This document shows, piece after piece, positions 24,717 through 33,026 of a DNA stretch of 64,000 nucleotides (position 1 is the first letter of the stretch; every line of letters begins with the position of its first letter). Made by a program: the position numbers and the translations under genes. The DNA comes from Oscillospiraceae bacterium. GTDB taxonomy: Bacteria > Bacillota > Clostridia > Oscillospirales > Ruminococcaceae. The DNA is taken from NCBI GenBank assembly GCA_022766785.1, contig JALEOL010000031.1:1-64000 (forward strand), written 5' to 3'. The notes beneath the pieces were generated by a model. The model was not told the origin of the DNA. It did no database searches and worked only from the letters and a program-made list of their open reading frames with translations.

Positions 24717-25926
24717 GAAAATACAGATGACCACCCCGCTTGTAGAAATGGACGGCGACGAGATGACCAGGATCATCTGGAAGATGATAAAGGACATTCT
24801 CATAAATCCGTATATCGATTTAAAGACAGATTACTACGATCTGGGTCTTGTTCACAGAAACGAGACTAACGATCAGGTAACTATCGACAGTGCGAACGCC
24901 ACCAAGAAGTACGGCGTTGCGGTAAAGTGCGCGACTATCACCCCGAACGCACAGCGCATGACTGAATATGACCTCAAGGAGATGTGGAAGTCCCCGAACG
25001 GCACTATCCGTGCTATCCTTGACGGAACTGTGTTCAGAAAGCCCATTCTGGTAAAGGGGATAGTTCCCTATATCCCCACCTGGACAAAGCCGATAACTAT
25101 CGCGCGTCACGCATACGGCGATATCTACAAGAACACCGAGCTGAAGGTAGCACAGGGCAGCAAGGCTGAGCTGGTAGTCACCGACAAGGACGGCAAAGAG
25201 ACCCGTGCGCTTATCCACGATTTCAAGAACAGCGACGGTATCATTCAGGGCGTTCACAATCTGGACAACTCCATTTCTTCTTTCGCAAGAGCCTGCTTCA
25301 ACTACGCGCTTGACGCAAAGGAAGACCTGTGGTTCGCGGCAAAGGACACGATCTCCAAGACCTACGACCACCGCTTCAAGGATATCTTTGCCGAGATATA
25401 TGAGAATGAGTACAAGGAGAAGTTTGCGGCGGCAGGCATCGAGTACTTCTACACCCTCATCGACGACGTTATCGCGAGAGTTGTGCGCTCCGAGGGCGGC
25501 TTCATCTGGGCTTGCAAGAACTATGACGGCGATGTGATGTCCGATATGCTGGCGACTGCGTTCGGTTCTCTGGGACTTATGACCAGCGTTCTGGTTTCTC
25601 CGGACGGCGTTTACGAGTACGAGGCGGCTCACGGCACTGTTACACGTCACTATTACAACTACTTAAAGGGCGAAAAGACTTCCACCAACCCGATAGCTAC
25701 TATCTTCGCGTGGAGCGGCGCACTGCGTAAGCGCGGCGAGCTGGACAATATCCCGGCGCTCTGCGACTACGCCGACAAGCTGGAAAAGGCGTCTATCCAG
25801 ACAATGGAGGAGGGCGTTATGGACAAGAACCTTGCTGCTATGTCAAAGCTTCCGAACAAGCGCCCTGTCGATACAGAGACCTTCCTTACAGAGATAAACG
25901 ACCGCCTTGCCGTTCTTATGGGCTGA
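24709..25926 (+). CDS. icd: Isocitrate dehydrogenase (NADP+), homodimeric type
   Basis: A 405-residue enzyme that oxidatively decarboxylates isocitrate to 2-oxoglutarate with NADP. It belongs to the eukaryote-like subfamily II ([15 protein letters not shown], then [33 protein letters not shown] and [12 protein letters not shown]) rather than the E. coli type. ATG 24709 follows GAAAGGAAC. It is cotranscribed with aconitase. Rex follows 52 bp downstream, on the same strand. Confidence 0.95.
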   Translation: MAEKIQMTTPLVEMDGDEMTRIIWKMIKDILINPYIDLKTDYYDLGLVHRNETNDQVTIDSANATKKYGVAVKCATITPNAQRMTEYDLKEMWKSPNGTIRAILDGTVFRKPILVKGIVPYIPTWTKPITIARHAYGDIYKNTELKVAQGSKAELVVTDKDGKETRALIHDFKNSDGIIQGVHNLDNSISSFARACFNYALDAKEDLWFAAKDTISKTYDHRFKDIFAEIYENEYKEKFAAAGIEYFYTLIDDVIARVVRSEGGFIWACKNYDGDVMSDMLATAFGSLGLMTSVLVSPDGVYEYEAAHGTVTRHYYNYLKGEKTSTNPIATIFAWSGALRKRGELDNIPALCDYADKLEKASIQTMEEGVMDKNLAAMSKLPNKRPVDTETFLTEINDRLAVLMG

Positions 25927-25977
25927 TTTGAGCGGAAAGACGGGCATTACAGGGGAGTGGGAGAGGATAATTTCACA

Positions 25978-26658
25978 ATGCAGAAGAACAATATTTCCAA
26001 CTCAGTAATACGCAGACTTCCCAGATATTACCGCTTTCTCGGTGAGCTTCTGAATCAGGATATCCAGAAGATATCGTCAAGGGAGCTTTCCGAGAAGATG
26101 CGGCTTACCGCTTCGCAGATACGGCAGGATCTTAACTGCTTCGGCGGCTTCGGACAGCAGGGCTACGGCTACAATGTGGCGGAGCTTCGCCGGGAGATAG
26201 GGCATATCCTGGGGCTTGACAAGCAGGACAAGATGATACTTATCGGCGCAGGAAATCTCGGGCGTGCGATAACAGTTCACATCGATTTCGCAAAGTACGG
26301 CTATGAGCTTTCAGGGATATTCGACAGCAATATATCCCTGGAGGGCATCGAGATATCCGGCATAAAGATCATGCATACCAACCGCCTGGCAGAGTTCTGC
26401 GCGGAAAACACCCCGACTATGGCGGTGCTGTGCATTCCCAAAAGCGGAGCGAAGGAAATGGTGGAAACGCTTATCGGGCTTGGGATCAAGGCATTCTGGA
26501 ACTTCTCGCATTATGATATCCATTACGATCACCCCGAGGTCGCGGTGGAGAACGTCCACCTGACCGACAGCCTGATGACGCTTTCCTATGCGGCAAGAAA
26601 TCAGCATGAGCATTCTGCTGAGGACGCTGCGGCAGAGCCGGAAATCGCCGGGGAATAA
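25978..26658 (+). CDS. rex: Redox-sensing transcriptional repressor Rex
   Basis: A 226-residue repressor that leaves DNA when the NADH/NAD ratio rises and controls fermentation genes. The N-terminal winged helix is visible (KISSRELSEKMRLTASQIRQD, cited here by its LTASQIRQD core), then FGGFGQQGYGYNV, the Rossmann loop GAGNLGRA and the C-terminal domain-swapped helix. ATG 25978 is chosen over an in-frame GTG at 25957, which abuts its purine-rich sequence. No Rex operator was recognised nearby. Confidence 0.95.
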   Translation: MQKNNISNSVIRRLPRYYRFLGELLNQDIQKISSRELSEKMRLTASQIRQDLNCFGGFGQQGYGYNVAELRREIGHILGLDKQDKMILIGAGNLGRAITVHIDFAKYGYELSGIFDSNISLEGIEISGIKIMHTNRLAEFCAENTPTMAVLCIPKSGAKEMVETLIGLGIKAFWNFSHYDIHYDHPEVAVENVHLTDSLMTLSYAARNQHEHSAEDAAAEPEIAGE

Positions 26659-26668
26659 TAAAAACTGA

Positions 26669-26698
26669 AAAGGCACTGTATCCATTGCAGTGCCTTTA
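26669..26698 (+). terminator. Intrinsic terminator of rex
   Basis: AAGGCACTG pairs with CAGTGCCTT, followed by TATA. The hairpin ends about 20 bases before the MerR gene start. Confidence 0.65.
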
Positions 26699-26716
26699 TA
26701 TCTATCGGAGGACGTA

Positions 26717-27124
26717 ATGACGATAAAGGAAGTAAGCGAGCGTTACGGGATATCCCAGGATACGCTGCGGTATTACGAGAAAGCAGGGATGATACCCGAG
26801 GTGAACCGCACCGCCGGTGGTATCCGGGACTACAGCGAGAACGACCTTGGCTGGGTGGAGCTTGTGCTCTGCATGAGAAACGCAGGGCTGTCTACCGGCA
26901 GCATTGCGGAATACCGCAGGCTTTATCAGCAGGGGGACTGCACTATCCCAGACAGGCTGAAACTGCTGACCGACCAGCGCGAGGAGCTTCTTTGCGCTCA
27001 GGCGAGGATCGCTGAAACGCTGGAGCGGCTCAACTATAAGATAAGCGTGTATGAACGCGCGGTAAAGACCGGGATCCTTTCCTGGGACGAGCAGGGAAAA
27101 TGCAGTGGCGATGATGACAGATAA
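26717..27124 (+). CDS. MerR family transcriptional regulator
   Basis: A 135-residue regulator with an N-terminal MerR winged-helix (MTIKEVSERYGISQDTLRYY, then EKAGMIPEV) and a C-terminal dimerisation coiled coil (residues about 80-120). No metal-binding cysteine cluster is evident, so the signal is unknown. ATG 26717 follows GGAGG. It overlaps the next gene by 14 bases, so it is coupled to the tandem phosphatase and may regulate it. Confidence 0.88.
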   Translation: MTIKEVSERYGISQDTLRYYEKAGMIPEVNRTAGGIRDYSENDLGWVELVLCMRNAGLSTGSIAEYRRLYQQGDCTIPDRLKLLTDQREELLCAQARIAETLERLNYKISVYERAVKTGILSWDEQGKCSGDDDR

Positions 27125-28721
27125 ATTCACGGCACGGCTGCGGCAGGGCAGCATTGACATCGGGTGTATACAGGATCAGGGCGCCCGGGAATATCAGGAG
27201 GACTCGGTGGGCTTCTCTACGCTTCCCGGTGAGGGAACGGCGGAGCGCTTCCTGGCGGTGGTCGCGGACGGAATGGGCGGAATGGCGTCCGGCGCGTTCG
27301 TGAGCGGCTATACCGTCAAAAACCTGCTGGCGGCGGACATCGGCTCTCCGGAGGAGCTAAAAGCTGCGGCGTGCAGGATAAGCGGCGAGATCGCAGCGGG
27401 AGGAAGCCGCGGAGGGACTACGCTTGCGGCGGTTTGCGTGCTCCCCGGAGGAGTGTATTTCTGCTCCGTGGGGGACAGCCGGATTTATCTTTTCCGGGAC
27501 GGCGTTCTCGCCCGGCTGACGGCGGATCAGGACTACATGTCGGTTCTGCTGGACAGGGTGATAGACGGAAAGATAAGCTGGCTCCAGGCGCAGGAGGATC
27601 CGGAGCGAAATGCGCTGGCGCAGTTCGTGGGGAGCGGCATGCTGCTTAGCCCCGATATGAACTGTGTTCCGCTGGCAGTACAGCCCGGGGACAGGCTGCT
27701 GATATGCAGCGACGGGGTGTATAACGCGCTTTCGGAAGCGGAGCTGAGCCAGTCGCTTACCCTTACGGCAGGTGGAGCGTCGGAGGATATCCTGGGGCGG
27801 ATACTGGCGCACGGCTATACCAATCAGGACAATTTCACCGCGGTGGTGATGCATTTCCTGCCGGGGTGGAATTCTGATGATCGTTCAGACGATGTCCCGG
27901 CGGAAAAAACCACGTTGCATATCGACAGCGCATTCCACACCGGTGCCGGAGGACGGGACGAGAACCAGGACGCGCTGTTCTGCGGCGGCGGAGTTTACGC
28001 GGTTGCAGACGGACTTGGCGGACACAAAAACGGCGGAAAGGCTGCCCGGGCGGCGGTGGATCATATTTCGGCGAGATCCTCCGGCGATCTCTCCCCGGAG
28101 GGGGTAAACGCTCTTTTTGAGGGCGCGAATACTGCGGTGGGACGCACCGGGGGGAAAGCTGCTGCCGCGGCGGCGTTCGCAAGGGACGGTGTGTTCACCT
28201 GGGGACATGTAGGAGACTGCCGGGTGTATTACTTCCGCGGCGGCAGGATCACATTCCAAACCCGGGATCATTCGGTGTGCCAGGCGGCGGTGGAGCTGGG
28301 GCAGATCACCCCGGAGGATATCCGGGGCAATGAGGATCGCTCGGGGCTTATGAAAGCGCTTGGCAGCGAGCCGGAGCTTGATATTCGGGAGCACTGCGAG
28401 CCGCTGGGAATGCTCCCGGGGGACGCGTTCCTGGTGTGCACGGACGGGTTCTGGGAGCATGTCCACGAGCGTGAAATGGAGACGGATCTGATAAAATCCC
28501 GGAGCGCTGCGGAGTGGCTCAATTCCATGCTGAAGCGGCACATGCTGAGCGCCCATGACAGCGGCGACAATTACACCGCGGTGTGCGGAATAGTCACCAA
28601 CACCCCGGAGCCGCAGGAGACCTCCCCGGTCAGGCAAAAGCGCAGATTTCCTGTGTTGATCCCGTTGGGGATAGCGGCTTTGGCGGCGGTAGTTATCGTG
28701 ATATTGCTTTTCTTTCGGTGA
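27111..28721 (+). CDS. Tandem PP2C phosphatase-domain membrane protein
   Basis: A 536-residue protein with two PP2C-type metal-dependent Ser/Thr phosphatase domains and a C-terminal transmembrane anchor (VLIPLGIAALAAVVIVILLF). Domain 1 (about 14-250): EYQEDSVGF, VADGMGGMASG, VGDSRIYLF, CSDGVYN and NQDNFTAV. Domain 2 (about 265-500): DENQDALF, VADGLGGHKNG, HVGDCRVYYF, CTDGFWE and GDNYTAV. Metal-binding aspartates look intact in both. Tandem PP2C fusions are uncommon. It should dephosphorylate Ser/Thr or act in partner switching at the membrane. ATG 27111 lies within the MerR gene's 3' end. Confidence 0.88.
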   Translation: MMTDKFTARLRQGSIDIGCIQDQGAREYQEDSVGFSTLPGEGTAERFLAVVADGMGGMASGAFVSGYTVKNLLAADIGSPEELKAAACRISGEIAAGGSRGGTTLAAVCVLPGGVYFCSVGDSRIYLFRDGVLARLTADQDYMSVLLDRVIDGKISWLQAQEDPERNALAQFVGSGMLLSPDMNCVPLAVQPGDRLLICSDGVYNALSEAELSQSLTLTAGGASEDILGRILAHGYTNQDNFTAVVMHFLPGWNSDDRSDDVPAEKTTLHIDSAFHTGAGGRDENQDALFCGGGVYAVADGLGGHKNGGKAARAAVDHISARSSGDLSPEGVNALFEGANTAVGRTGGKAAAAAAFARDGVFTWGHVGDCRVYYFRGGRITFQTRDHSVCQAAVELGQITPEDIRGNEDRSGLMKALGSEPELDIREHCEPLGMLPGDAFLVCTDGFWEHVHEREMETDLIKSRSAAEWLNSMLKRHMLSAHDSGDNYTAVCGIVTNTPEPQETSPVRQKRRFPVLIPLGIAALAAVVIVILLFFR

Positions 28722-28729
28722 TATGAAAT

Positions 28730-28968
28730 AAGGGGCTGCATTGTTGCAGTCCCTCAGTTTGTCGAAAAAGTTCATTTTGCCTGCGAAGCAGGCTTTTGAA
28801 ATTTGTTTTTTGCCACGGGTCTCCCGGGGCAAAAAACACTGCTATCCGCACAAGTGTGCGAATTGTCGGCATCGCCGACAATGAGCGCGCGTAGTGCGGA
28901 TGTTCGGCGGAAAAGTCCCAACGGGACTTTTTCGACGGTCTGTAAGGGGCTGCTTTTTGCAGTCCCTT
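28730..28968 (+). repeat. Terminator-embedded dispersed element, copy 1, with duplicated hairpin
   Basis: A GGGGCTGC/GCAGTCCC hairpin occurs at 28730-28754 and again, nearly identical, at 28944-28968; only the second is followed by a T-rich tract. Between them is a 189-bp element with terminal GTCGAAAAAGT and ACTTTTTCGAC. It contains nested hairpins: GCCTGC-GAA-GCAGGC, TTTTTTGCC with GGCAAAAAA, CGCAC-AA-GTGTGCG, TTGTCGGC with GCCGACAA, and AAAAGTCCC with GGGACTTTT. Related copies are at 59178-59413 and 63625-63836. It has no coding potential. It lies in the terminator of the tandem PP2C gene. Confidence 0.85.
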
Positions 28969-28972
28969 TGTA

Positions 28973-30364
28973 TTATTGCTGACCCCGTGATAGCTCCGCC
29001 TTTTTCATCAGACGCAGTTCCACGATGATGAGAATTATCGCCGCCGCCGCAGAAAGCAGGTCTGCGAACGGGCCTGCCCACAATATCCCGTCTATGCCGA
29101 AGAATATCGGCAGCACTATCATCGGCGGAAGCAGGAAGATTATCTGCCGGGTGAGCGACAGGAACACGCCCTTGACCGACTTTCCTATTGAGGTGAAGAA
29201 CATCGAAGCGATCGGCTGAAGGCAGTTTAGCCAGGTGAAGAACAGGAACACCCGGAAAAACTTCACGCCGAACTCGAAGTATTCCTCCGAGCCGTCCCCG
29301 AACATCGCGATGATCTCCCGCGGAAACAGCTGGAACATCACGAACGCCGCTATCGCAACTCCTGCGCCGATAGTCACCGCCATTCGCAGCGCTTTGCGCA
29401 CCCGGGGGTATTTCTCTGCGCCGTAGTTGAAGCTGATTATCGGCTGAGCGCCCTGACCCATTCCGATAACTATCGAAAAGGTGATCTGGTTCACTTTCAT
29501 GACTATCCCGGAGACCGCGATAGGTATCGACTCGCCGAAAGCGGACAGCGCGCCGTAGTGCCGCAGCAGGTTGTTCATCGCGATCTGGACGATCATCATC
29601 GCTATCTGGTTGAAGAACGAAGCCATACCCACAGAGATTATCCGGGAGGTGTACCCCCACCGGACGCGCAGGTGCTTCAGGCGGAGACGGACTGTTTTGT
29701 AGCGCGCAATGCAGACTATCGCCACGATCCCGGAAATGACCTGCCCGATAACTGTCGCCCATGCCGCGCCGCTCATTTTCCAGTCGAAAACCAATACGAA
29801 CAGCGCGTCCAGAGCGGTGTTGATGCCTGCGCCCAGCAGATTGCACACCATGGTCATTCTGGGGTTGCCGTCCGCGCGGATAAGATGACCGCCGCCGGTG
29901 GTAATTATCATGAAAGGAAATCCCAGCGAGGTGATCCTGACATATTCCTCCGCCAGCGGAAGCACGTCCGCCGGCGAGCCGAACAGCTTCAGCAGCGGCG
30001 TAAGAAAAAGCTGAGTGATTGTGAGCAGCACCACGCCGCATATCATCATCATTACCGCGGCGTTGCCGACGAAATAGGGGGCTTTTTCACGCTCCCCCCT
30101 GCCCATGTTCAGGTTGAAGCAGCTTGCGCCGCCGATACCGAACAGCAGCGCCAGTGACAGGCAGGAGGTGGAGAACGGGAACGCGATATTTGTCGCGGCG
30201 TTTCCCAGCTGACCCACGGCGTGTCCTATGAAAAGCTGGTCAACGATATTGTACAAAGCACCAACCAGCATTGCGATAATGCTGGGCACGGCGAATTTTA
30301 TCATCAGAGAGGCTATCGGGGCGTTGCCCAGAAGCTCTGAACGGTCTGTTTTTTCTGTTTCCAT
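28973..30364 (-). CDS. MATE family efflux transporter
   Basis: A 463-residue membrane protein with about 12 helices. The N-terminal APIASLMIKFAVPSIIAMLVG segment (core FAVPSIIAMLVGALYN) and the internally related second half with GMGQGAQPIISFNYGA are typical of MATE multidrug/cation antiporters of the DinF/MepA-like branch. It would export a drug or organic cation in exchange for sodium or protons. The ATG at 30364 is used; a GTG nine codons earlier is possible. The promoter is at 30398-30426, divergent from birA. Confidence 0.92.
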   Translation of the reverse strand: METEKTDRSELLGNAPIASLMIKFAVPSIIAMLVGALYNIVDQLFIGHAVGQLGNAATNIAFPFSTSCLSLALLFGIGGASCFNLNMGRGEREKAPYFVGNAAVMMMICGVVLLTITQLFLTPLLKLFGSPADVLPLAEEYVRITSLGFPFMIITTGGGHLIRADGNPRMTMVCNLLGAGINTALDALFVLVFDWKMSGAAWATVIGQVISGIVAIVCIARYKTVRLRLKHLRVRWGYTSRIISVGMASFFNQIAMMIVQIAMNNLLRHYGALSAFGESIPIAVSGIVMKVNQITFSIVIGMGQGAQPIISFNYGAEKYPRVRKALRMAVTIGAGVAIAAFVMFQLFPREIIAMFGDGSEEYFEFGVKFFRVFLFFTWLNCLQPIASMFFTSIGKSVKGVFLSLTRQIIFLLPPMIVLPIFFGIDGILWAGPFADLLSAAAAIILIIVELRLMKKAELSRGQQ

Positions 30365-30397
30365 TTTATCACTCTTTCTTTTGAACTCCACGGTATT

Positions 30398-30426
30398 ATT
30401 TTACCACACCGCCGGGAAAATGTCAA
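30398..30426 (-). promoter_or_regulatory. Sigma-A promoter of the MATE gene
   Basis: Minus-strand TTGACA, 17 bp, TAAAAT with an extended -10 TGG. It lies back to back with the birA promoter, six bases between the -35 boxes. Confidence 0.8.
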
Positions 30427-30432
30427 TTGTGC

Positions 30433-30461
30433 TTGAAAAATCAGCCATAATAGTATATAAT
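30433..30461 (+). promoter_or_regulatory. Sigma-A promoter of birA
   Basis: TTGAAA at 30433, 17 bp, TATAAT at 30456. Confidence 0.8.
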
Positions 30462-30497
30462 ATATAATGAACGTAATTCAGGGAATGGGGTGAGCCT

Positions 30498-31457
30498 GTG
30501 GCTACCAAAAACGAGATAGCCGCCATGCTGGAAAAGAACCGCGGCAGAGCGGTCTCCGGGCAGGAGCTGGCGGATAAGCTGGGAGTTTCCCGGGCGGCGG
30601 TATGGAAAGCGGTAAAGCAGCTCCAGGACGAGGGCTACTGCATAAGCGCCGTCCGCAACCGGGGTTATATGCTGGAAAACGAGACAGATGTGCTCACTGC
30701 AGAGGGTATACGCCTTAATCTGCCGGAGAAGTACCGTGGTGTGCAGGTGGAGGTATTCCGCACTGTGGACTCCACAAACACCGCTGCAAAGGCGGCTGCG
30801 CTGCGCGGCTGTGCGCACGGAACGATAATCGCCGCCGACGGGCAGACCGCAGGCAGGGGGCGTTTCGGCAAGCAGTTCTATTCCCCGGCGGACACCGGAT
30901 TGTACATGAGCGTGGTGCTGAAACCCCACAAGCCGCTCTCCGACTGCTTTCCCATAACCGCAGCCGCCGCCTGCGCTATCACCGGGAGCATTGAGGAGCT
31001 GTGCGGAATTTCCGCCGGGATAAAGTGGGTCAACGATATTTTTTACGGCGGCAGGAAGATATGCGGTATCCTCACCGAGGCGATGAGCGATTTCGAGAGC
31101 GGCATGGCGGAGGTGGTGATAGTCGGTATCGGGGTGAATATCAGCACCGAGGATTTCCCCGGGGAGCTTAGCCGGGTGGCAGGCTCGCTGGGTGTATTCA
31201 CCGAGAGGAACAGACTGTGCGCGGACATCGCCGGACGTCTGCTGGAGCTTACCGCAAAACAGGATAATTCCGCGTTCATGGAGGAATACCGCCGGCGCTC
31301 GCTGGTGCTGGGGCGGGAGATAGAATATCAGCAGGACGGCAGGACGCTCACCGGAAAGGCTATTGAAATAGACGACAGCGGCAGGCTTATCATCGAGAAC
31401 GGTTCCGGGAGGACTGCGCTGCGCTCCGGGGAGATATCCATTACCGGAGGATTTTGA
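30498..31457 (+). CDS. birA: Biotin--[acetyl-CoA carboxylase] ligase with HTH domain
   Basis: A 319-residue bifunctional BirA. The N-terminal winged helix-turn-helix (VSGQELADKLGVSRAAVWKA) suggests it also represses biotin genes. The ligase domain shows STNTAAKAAA, the biotinyl-AMP loop GQTAGRGRFG, a KWVNDIFYGGRK motif and GIGVNIS. It activates biotin and attaches it to AccB Lys127 (gene at 17213). GTG 30498 is preceded by GGGGTGAG. It is monocistronic. Confidence 0.95.
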   Translation: MATKNEIAAMLEKNRGRAVSGQELADKLGVSRAAVWKAVKQLQDEGYCISAVRNRGYMLENETDVLTAEGIRLNLPEKYRGVQVEVFRTVDSTNTAAKAAALRGCAHGTIIAADGQTAGRGRFGKQFYSPADTGLYMSVVLKPHKPLSDCFPITAAAACAITGSIEELCGISAGIKWVNDIFYGGRKICGILTEAMSDFESGMAEVVIVGIGVNISTEDFPGELSRVAGSLGVFTERNRLCADIAGRLLELTAKQDNSAFMEEYRRRSLVLGREIEYQQDGRTLTGKAIEIDDSGRLIIENGSGRTALRSGEISITGGF

Positions 31458-31495
31458 ATAAGTATATCCCCTTAGAATACTGGGGGGATAATCGT

Positions 31496-32020
31496 TTATG
31501 TGGGGTCGTCTTCGTCGTTTTCGTTGGCAGGCTTTTTCTGGCGGTAAGCCCAGAACTTGTTTATCACGAAGTTCAGCGGAATGGTTATCACCATATTGAG
31601 CAGCGGCGCAAGGGACGCTGCAAGGTCTTCTGGCTGAAACTCTATCCCGTACCCGGAAAGCCAGCCGCACAGTCCGCCGAGGTGGTCGCCCAGCCTTATC
31701 ACGTCCAGCCACAGCCACAGCAGCAGCGCCGTCAGGAACAATCCCGTTACCGAGTAGGAGATGTAGGTCTTTATCAGGACTTTCCACCACACGCGCTTTT
31801 CGGCGTTCTCGTCCTGCCGGAACACGAATTTGCTTTGCAGCAGGAACGCGCTCAGCACGCTTATCGCAAATCCCACAAGGTTAGCTATCTGGGCGCCGGA
31901 ATTGAACACATAGTAGCAGAAATTATATATGATATAGTTCAGTATGGTGTTGAATGCGCCCACCATGCCGAATTTCACGAACTGCCACAGCGCGGCGAGC
32001 TTTTTGTTTTTTATCTCCAT
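31496..32020 (-). CDS. GtrA-like membrane protein
   Basis: A 174-residue protein with four helices matching GtrA: LWQFVKFGMVGAFNTILNYII at the start and FVINKFWAYR near the end. GtrA proteins are proposed to flip or present polyprenol-linked sugars for cell-surface glycosylation. ATG 32020 follows AAAGGAAAC. It stands alone, without the glycosyltransferase that often accompanies it. Confidence 0.9.
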   Translation of the reverse strand: MEIKNKKLAALWQFVKFGMVGAFNTILNYIIYNFCYYVFNSGAQIANLVGFAISVLSAFLLQSKFVFRQDENAEKRVWWKVLIKTYISYSVTGLFLTALLLWLWLDVIRLGDHLGGLCGWLSGYGIEFQPEDLAASLAPLLNMVITIPLNFVINKFWAYRQKKPANENDEDDPT

Positions 32021-32050
32021 GTTGTTTCCTTTCATCTGTCATCACAGTAC

Positions 32051-32079
32051 ATTCTACATCATTTTTCGGTTTTTGTCAA
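32051..32079 (-). promoter_or_regulatory. Sigma-A promoter of the gtrA gene
   Basis: Minus-strand TTGACA, 17 bp, TAGAAT. Confidence 0.7.
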
Positions 32080-32097
32080 ATATTTTTGAAAATGCTC

Positions 32098-32126
32098 TTG
32101 ACAATTGTGTTATTACCGTGTATACT
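32098..32126 (+). promoter_or_regulatory. Sigma-A promoter of the YtrA-like ABC operon
   Basis: TTGACA at 32098, 17 bp, TATACT at 32121. Confidence 0.85.
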
Positions 32127-32145
32127 GTTTATATCAGATATAAAC
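32127..32145. promoter_or_regulatory. Perfect palindrome at the start site, likely GntR operator
   Basis: GTTTATATC and GATATAAAC are perfect complements around one central base, placed immediately after the -10 box. YtrA-type GntR regulators are known to repress their own operons from such sites, so autoregulation is the natural reading. Confidence 0.65.
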
Positions 32146-32164
32146 ACGCAGAAAGGAGAGTTGC

Positions 32165-32533
32165 ATGAAGATATTGCAGAACTCCGACGTCCCCATTTAC
32201 CGGCAGATAGCGTCCCAGTTCAAGGACGACATCATGAACGGCAGGATAGCCGAGGGCGATTATCTCCCCTCGATAAGGGGACTGGCTAAAGACCTGAAGA
32301 TCAGCGTTATCACCACCATGAAGGCGTATGAGCTGCTCACCGAGGAGGGCATGATATCGCCGGTTCAGGGGAAGGGCTACATCGTCAATCCCCAGGACAG
32401 GGAAATGGTAAAGGAGCAGCAGCTGAGACTTCTGGAGCAGCACCTCCAGAACGCCATGGAAGCGGCGAAGCTCGCCGGGGTCTCCCGGGAGGAGCTGGTG
32501 AAAATGCTCACGGTCTTATACGACACCGACTGA
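32165..32533 (+). CDS. GntR family regulator, YtrA subfamily
   Basis: A 122-residue repressor with an N-terminal GntR winged helix (PIYRQIASQFKDDIMNG, LPSIRGLAKDLKIS, KAYELLTEEGMI) and a short C-terminal helical dimerisation tail, the length typical of YtrA rather than larger ligand-binding GntR proteins. It leads an operon encoding two small proteins, an ABC ATPase and two permeases. GAAAGGAG precedes ATG 32165. Known relatives respond to cell-wall antibiotics. Confidence 0.92.
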   Translation: MKILQNSDVPIYRQIASQFKDDIMNGRIAEGDYLPSIRGLAKDLKISVITTMKAYELLTEEGMISPVQGKGYIVNPQDREMVKEQQLRLLEQHLQNAMEAAKLAGVSREELVKMLTVLYDTD

Positions 32534-32574
32534 TACGCGGCGCTCCGGGCGCAGAATGGAAAGGACAGAAAGAT

Positions 32575-32802
32575 ATGATTATTTTTTCACAGAACAGAAA
32601 GAAGATAGTGGATTGCTTTTCGGTTACGGTGACGAGGAATTTCGGCGGAGGAAAGGACGGAAAGTTTGCAATAGTCGGACACAGCCTCGGCACAGAGTTT
32701 GACGGCGTGCTGGGGACTTTCTCGGACGAAAAGACCGCCATGGACGAGCTGGAGAAGATTTTCGCAGCGTTCGAGGGCGGCGCAAAGTCCTACCGCATGT
32801 GA
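32575..32802 (+). CDS. Small conserved-looking protein in the ABC operon
   Basis: A 75-residue soluble protein beginning MIIFSQNRKKIVDCF and containing a FSDEKTAMDELEKIFAAF helix. The layout (IxSQN start, strand, sEekA helix) recalls a family of short Firmicutes proteins of unknown function that start with ISQDG. GGAAAGGACAG precedes it. Position within the operon suggests an accessory role, by context only. Confidence 0.65.
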   Translation: MIIFSQNRKKIVDCFSVTVTRNFGGGKDGKFAIVGHSLGTEFDGVLGTFSDEKTAMDELEKIFAAFEGGAKSYRM

Positions 32803-32811
32803 GGTGAGCAG

Positions 32812-33015
32812 ATGAACAGCAGGGCATGGCGGCTGATATGCTGGATATCTCTGACGGTAATGGGTATTCTGGCGGTGCTGTCGGCGGCGAATATGATAGC
32901 GCGCAACAACGGCGGAGCGTTTCTGCCGGATATCGTTGTGCGCGTGATAGGTATAGTTGATATGGTGTGCCTGTTTTTGTGCGTGTTTTCGAGGATAAAG
33001 GGGAACAGGCGTTAA
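32812..33015 (+). CDS. Small two-helix membrane protein
   Basis: A 67-residue protein with two hydrophobic helices (ICWISLTVMGILAVLSAANM and IVVRVIGIVDMVCLFLCVF) and a basic tail. GAGGTGAGC precedes the start and the ATPase follows 11 bp downstream. The family is not recognised. It may be a small subunit or regulator of the ABC transporter. Confidence 0.65.
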   Translation: MNSRAWRLICWISLTVMGILAVLSAANMIARNNGGAFLPDIVVRVIGIVDMVCLFLCVFSRIKGNRR

Positions 33016-33026
33016 GGGAGTAGGAT

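Noticed and set aside
28842-30041. Open frame of about 400 codons overlapping the MATE gene in another frame
   Set aside because: Arg/His-rich composition without family features, while the MATE frame is convincing.
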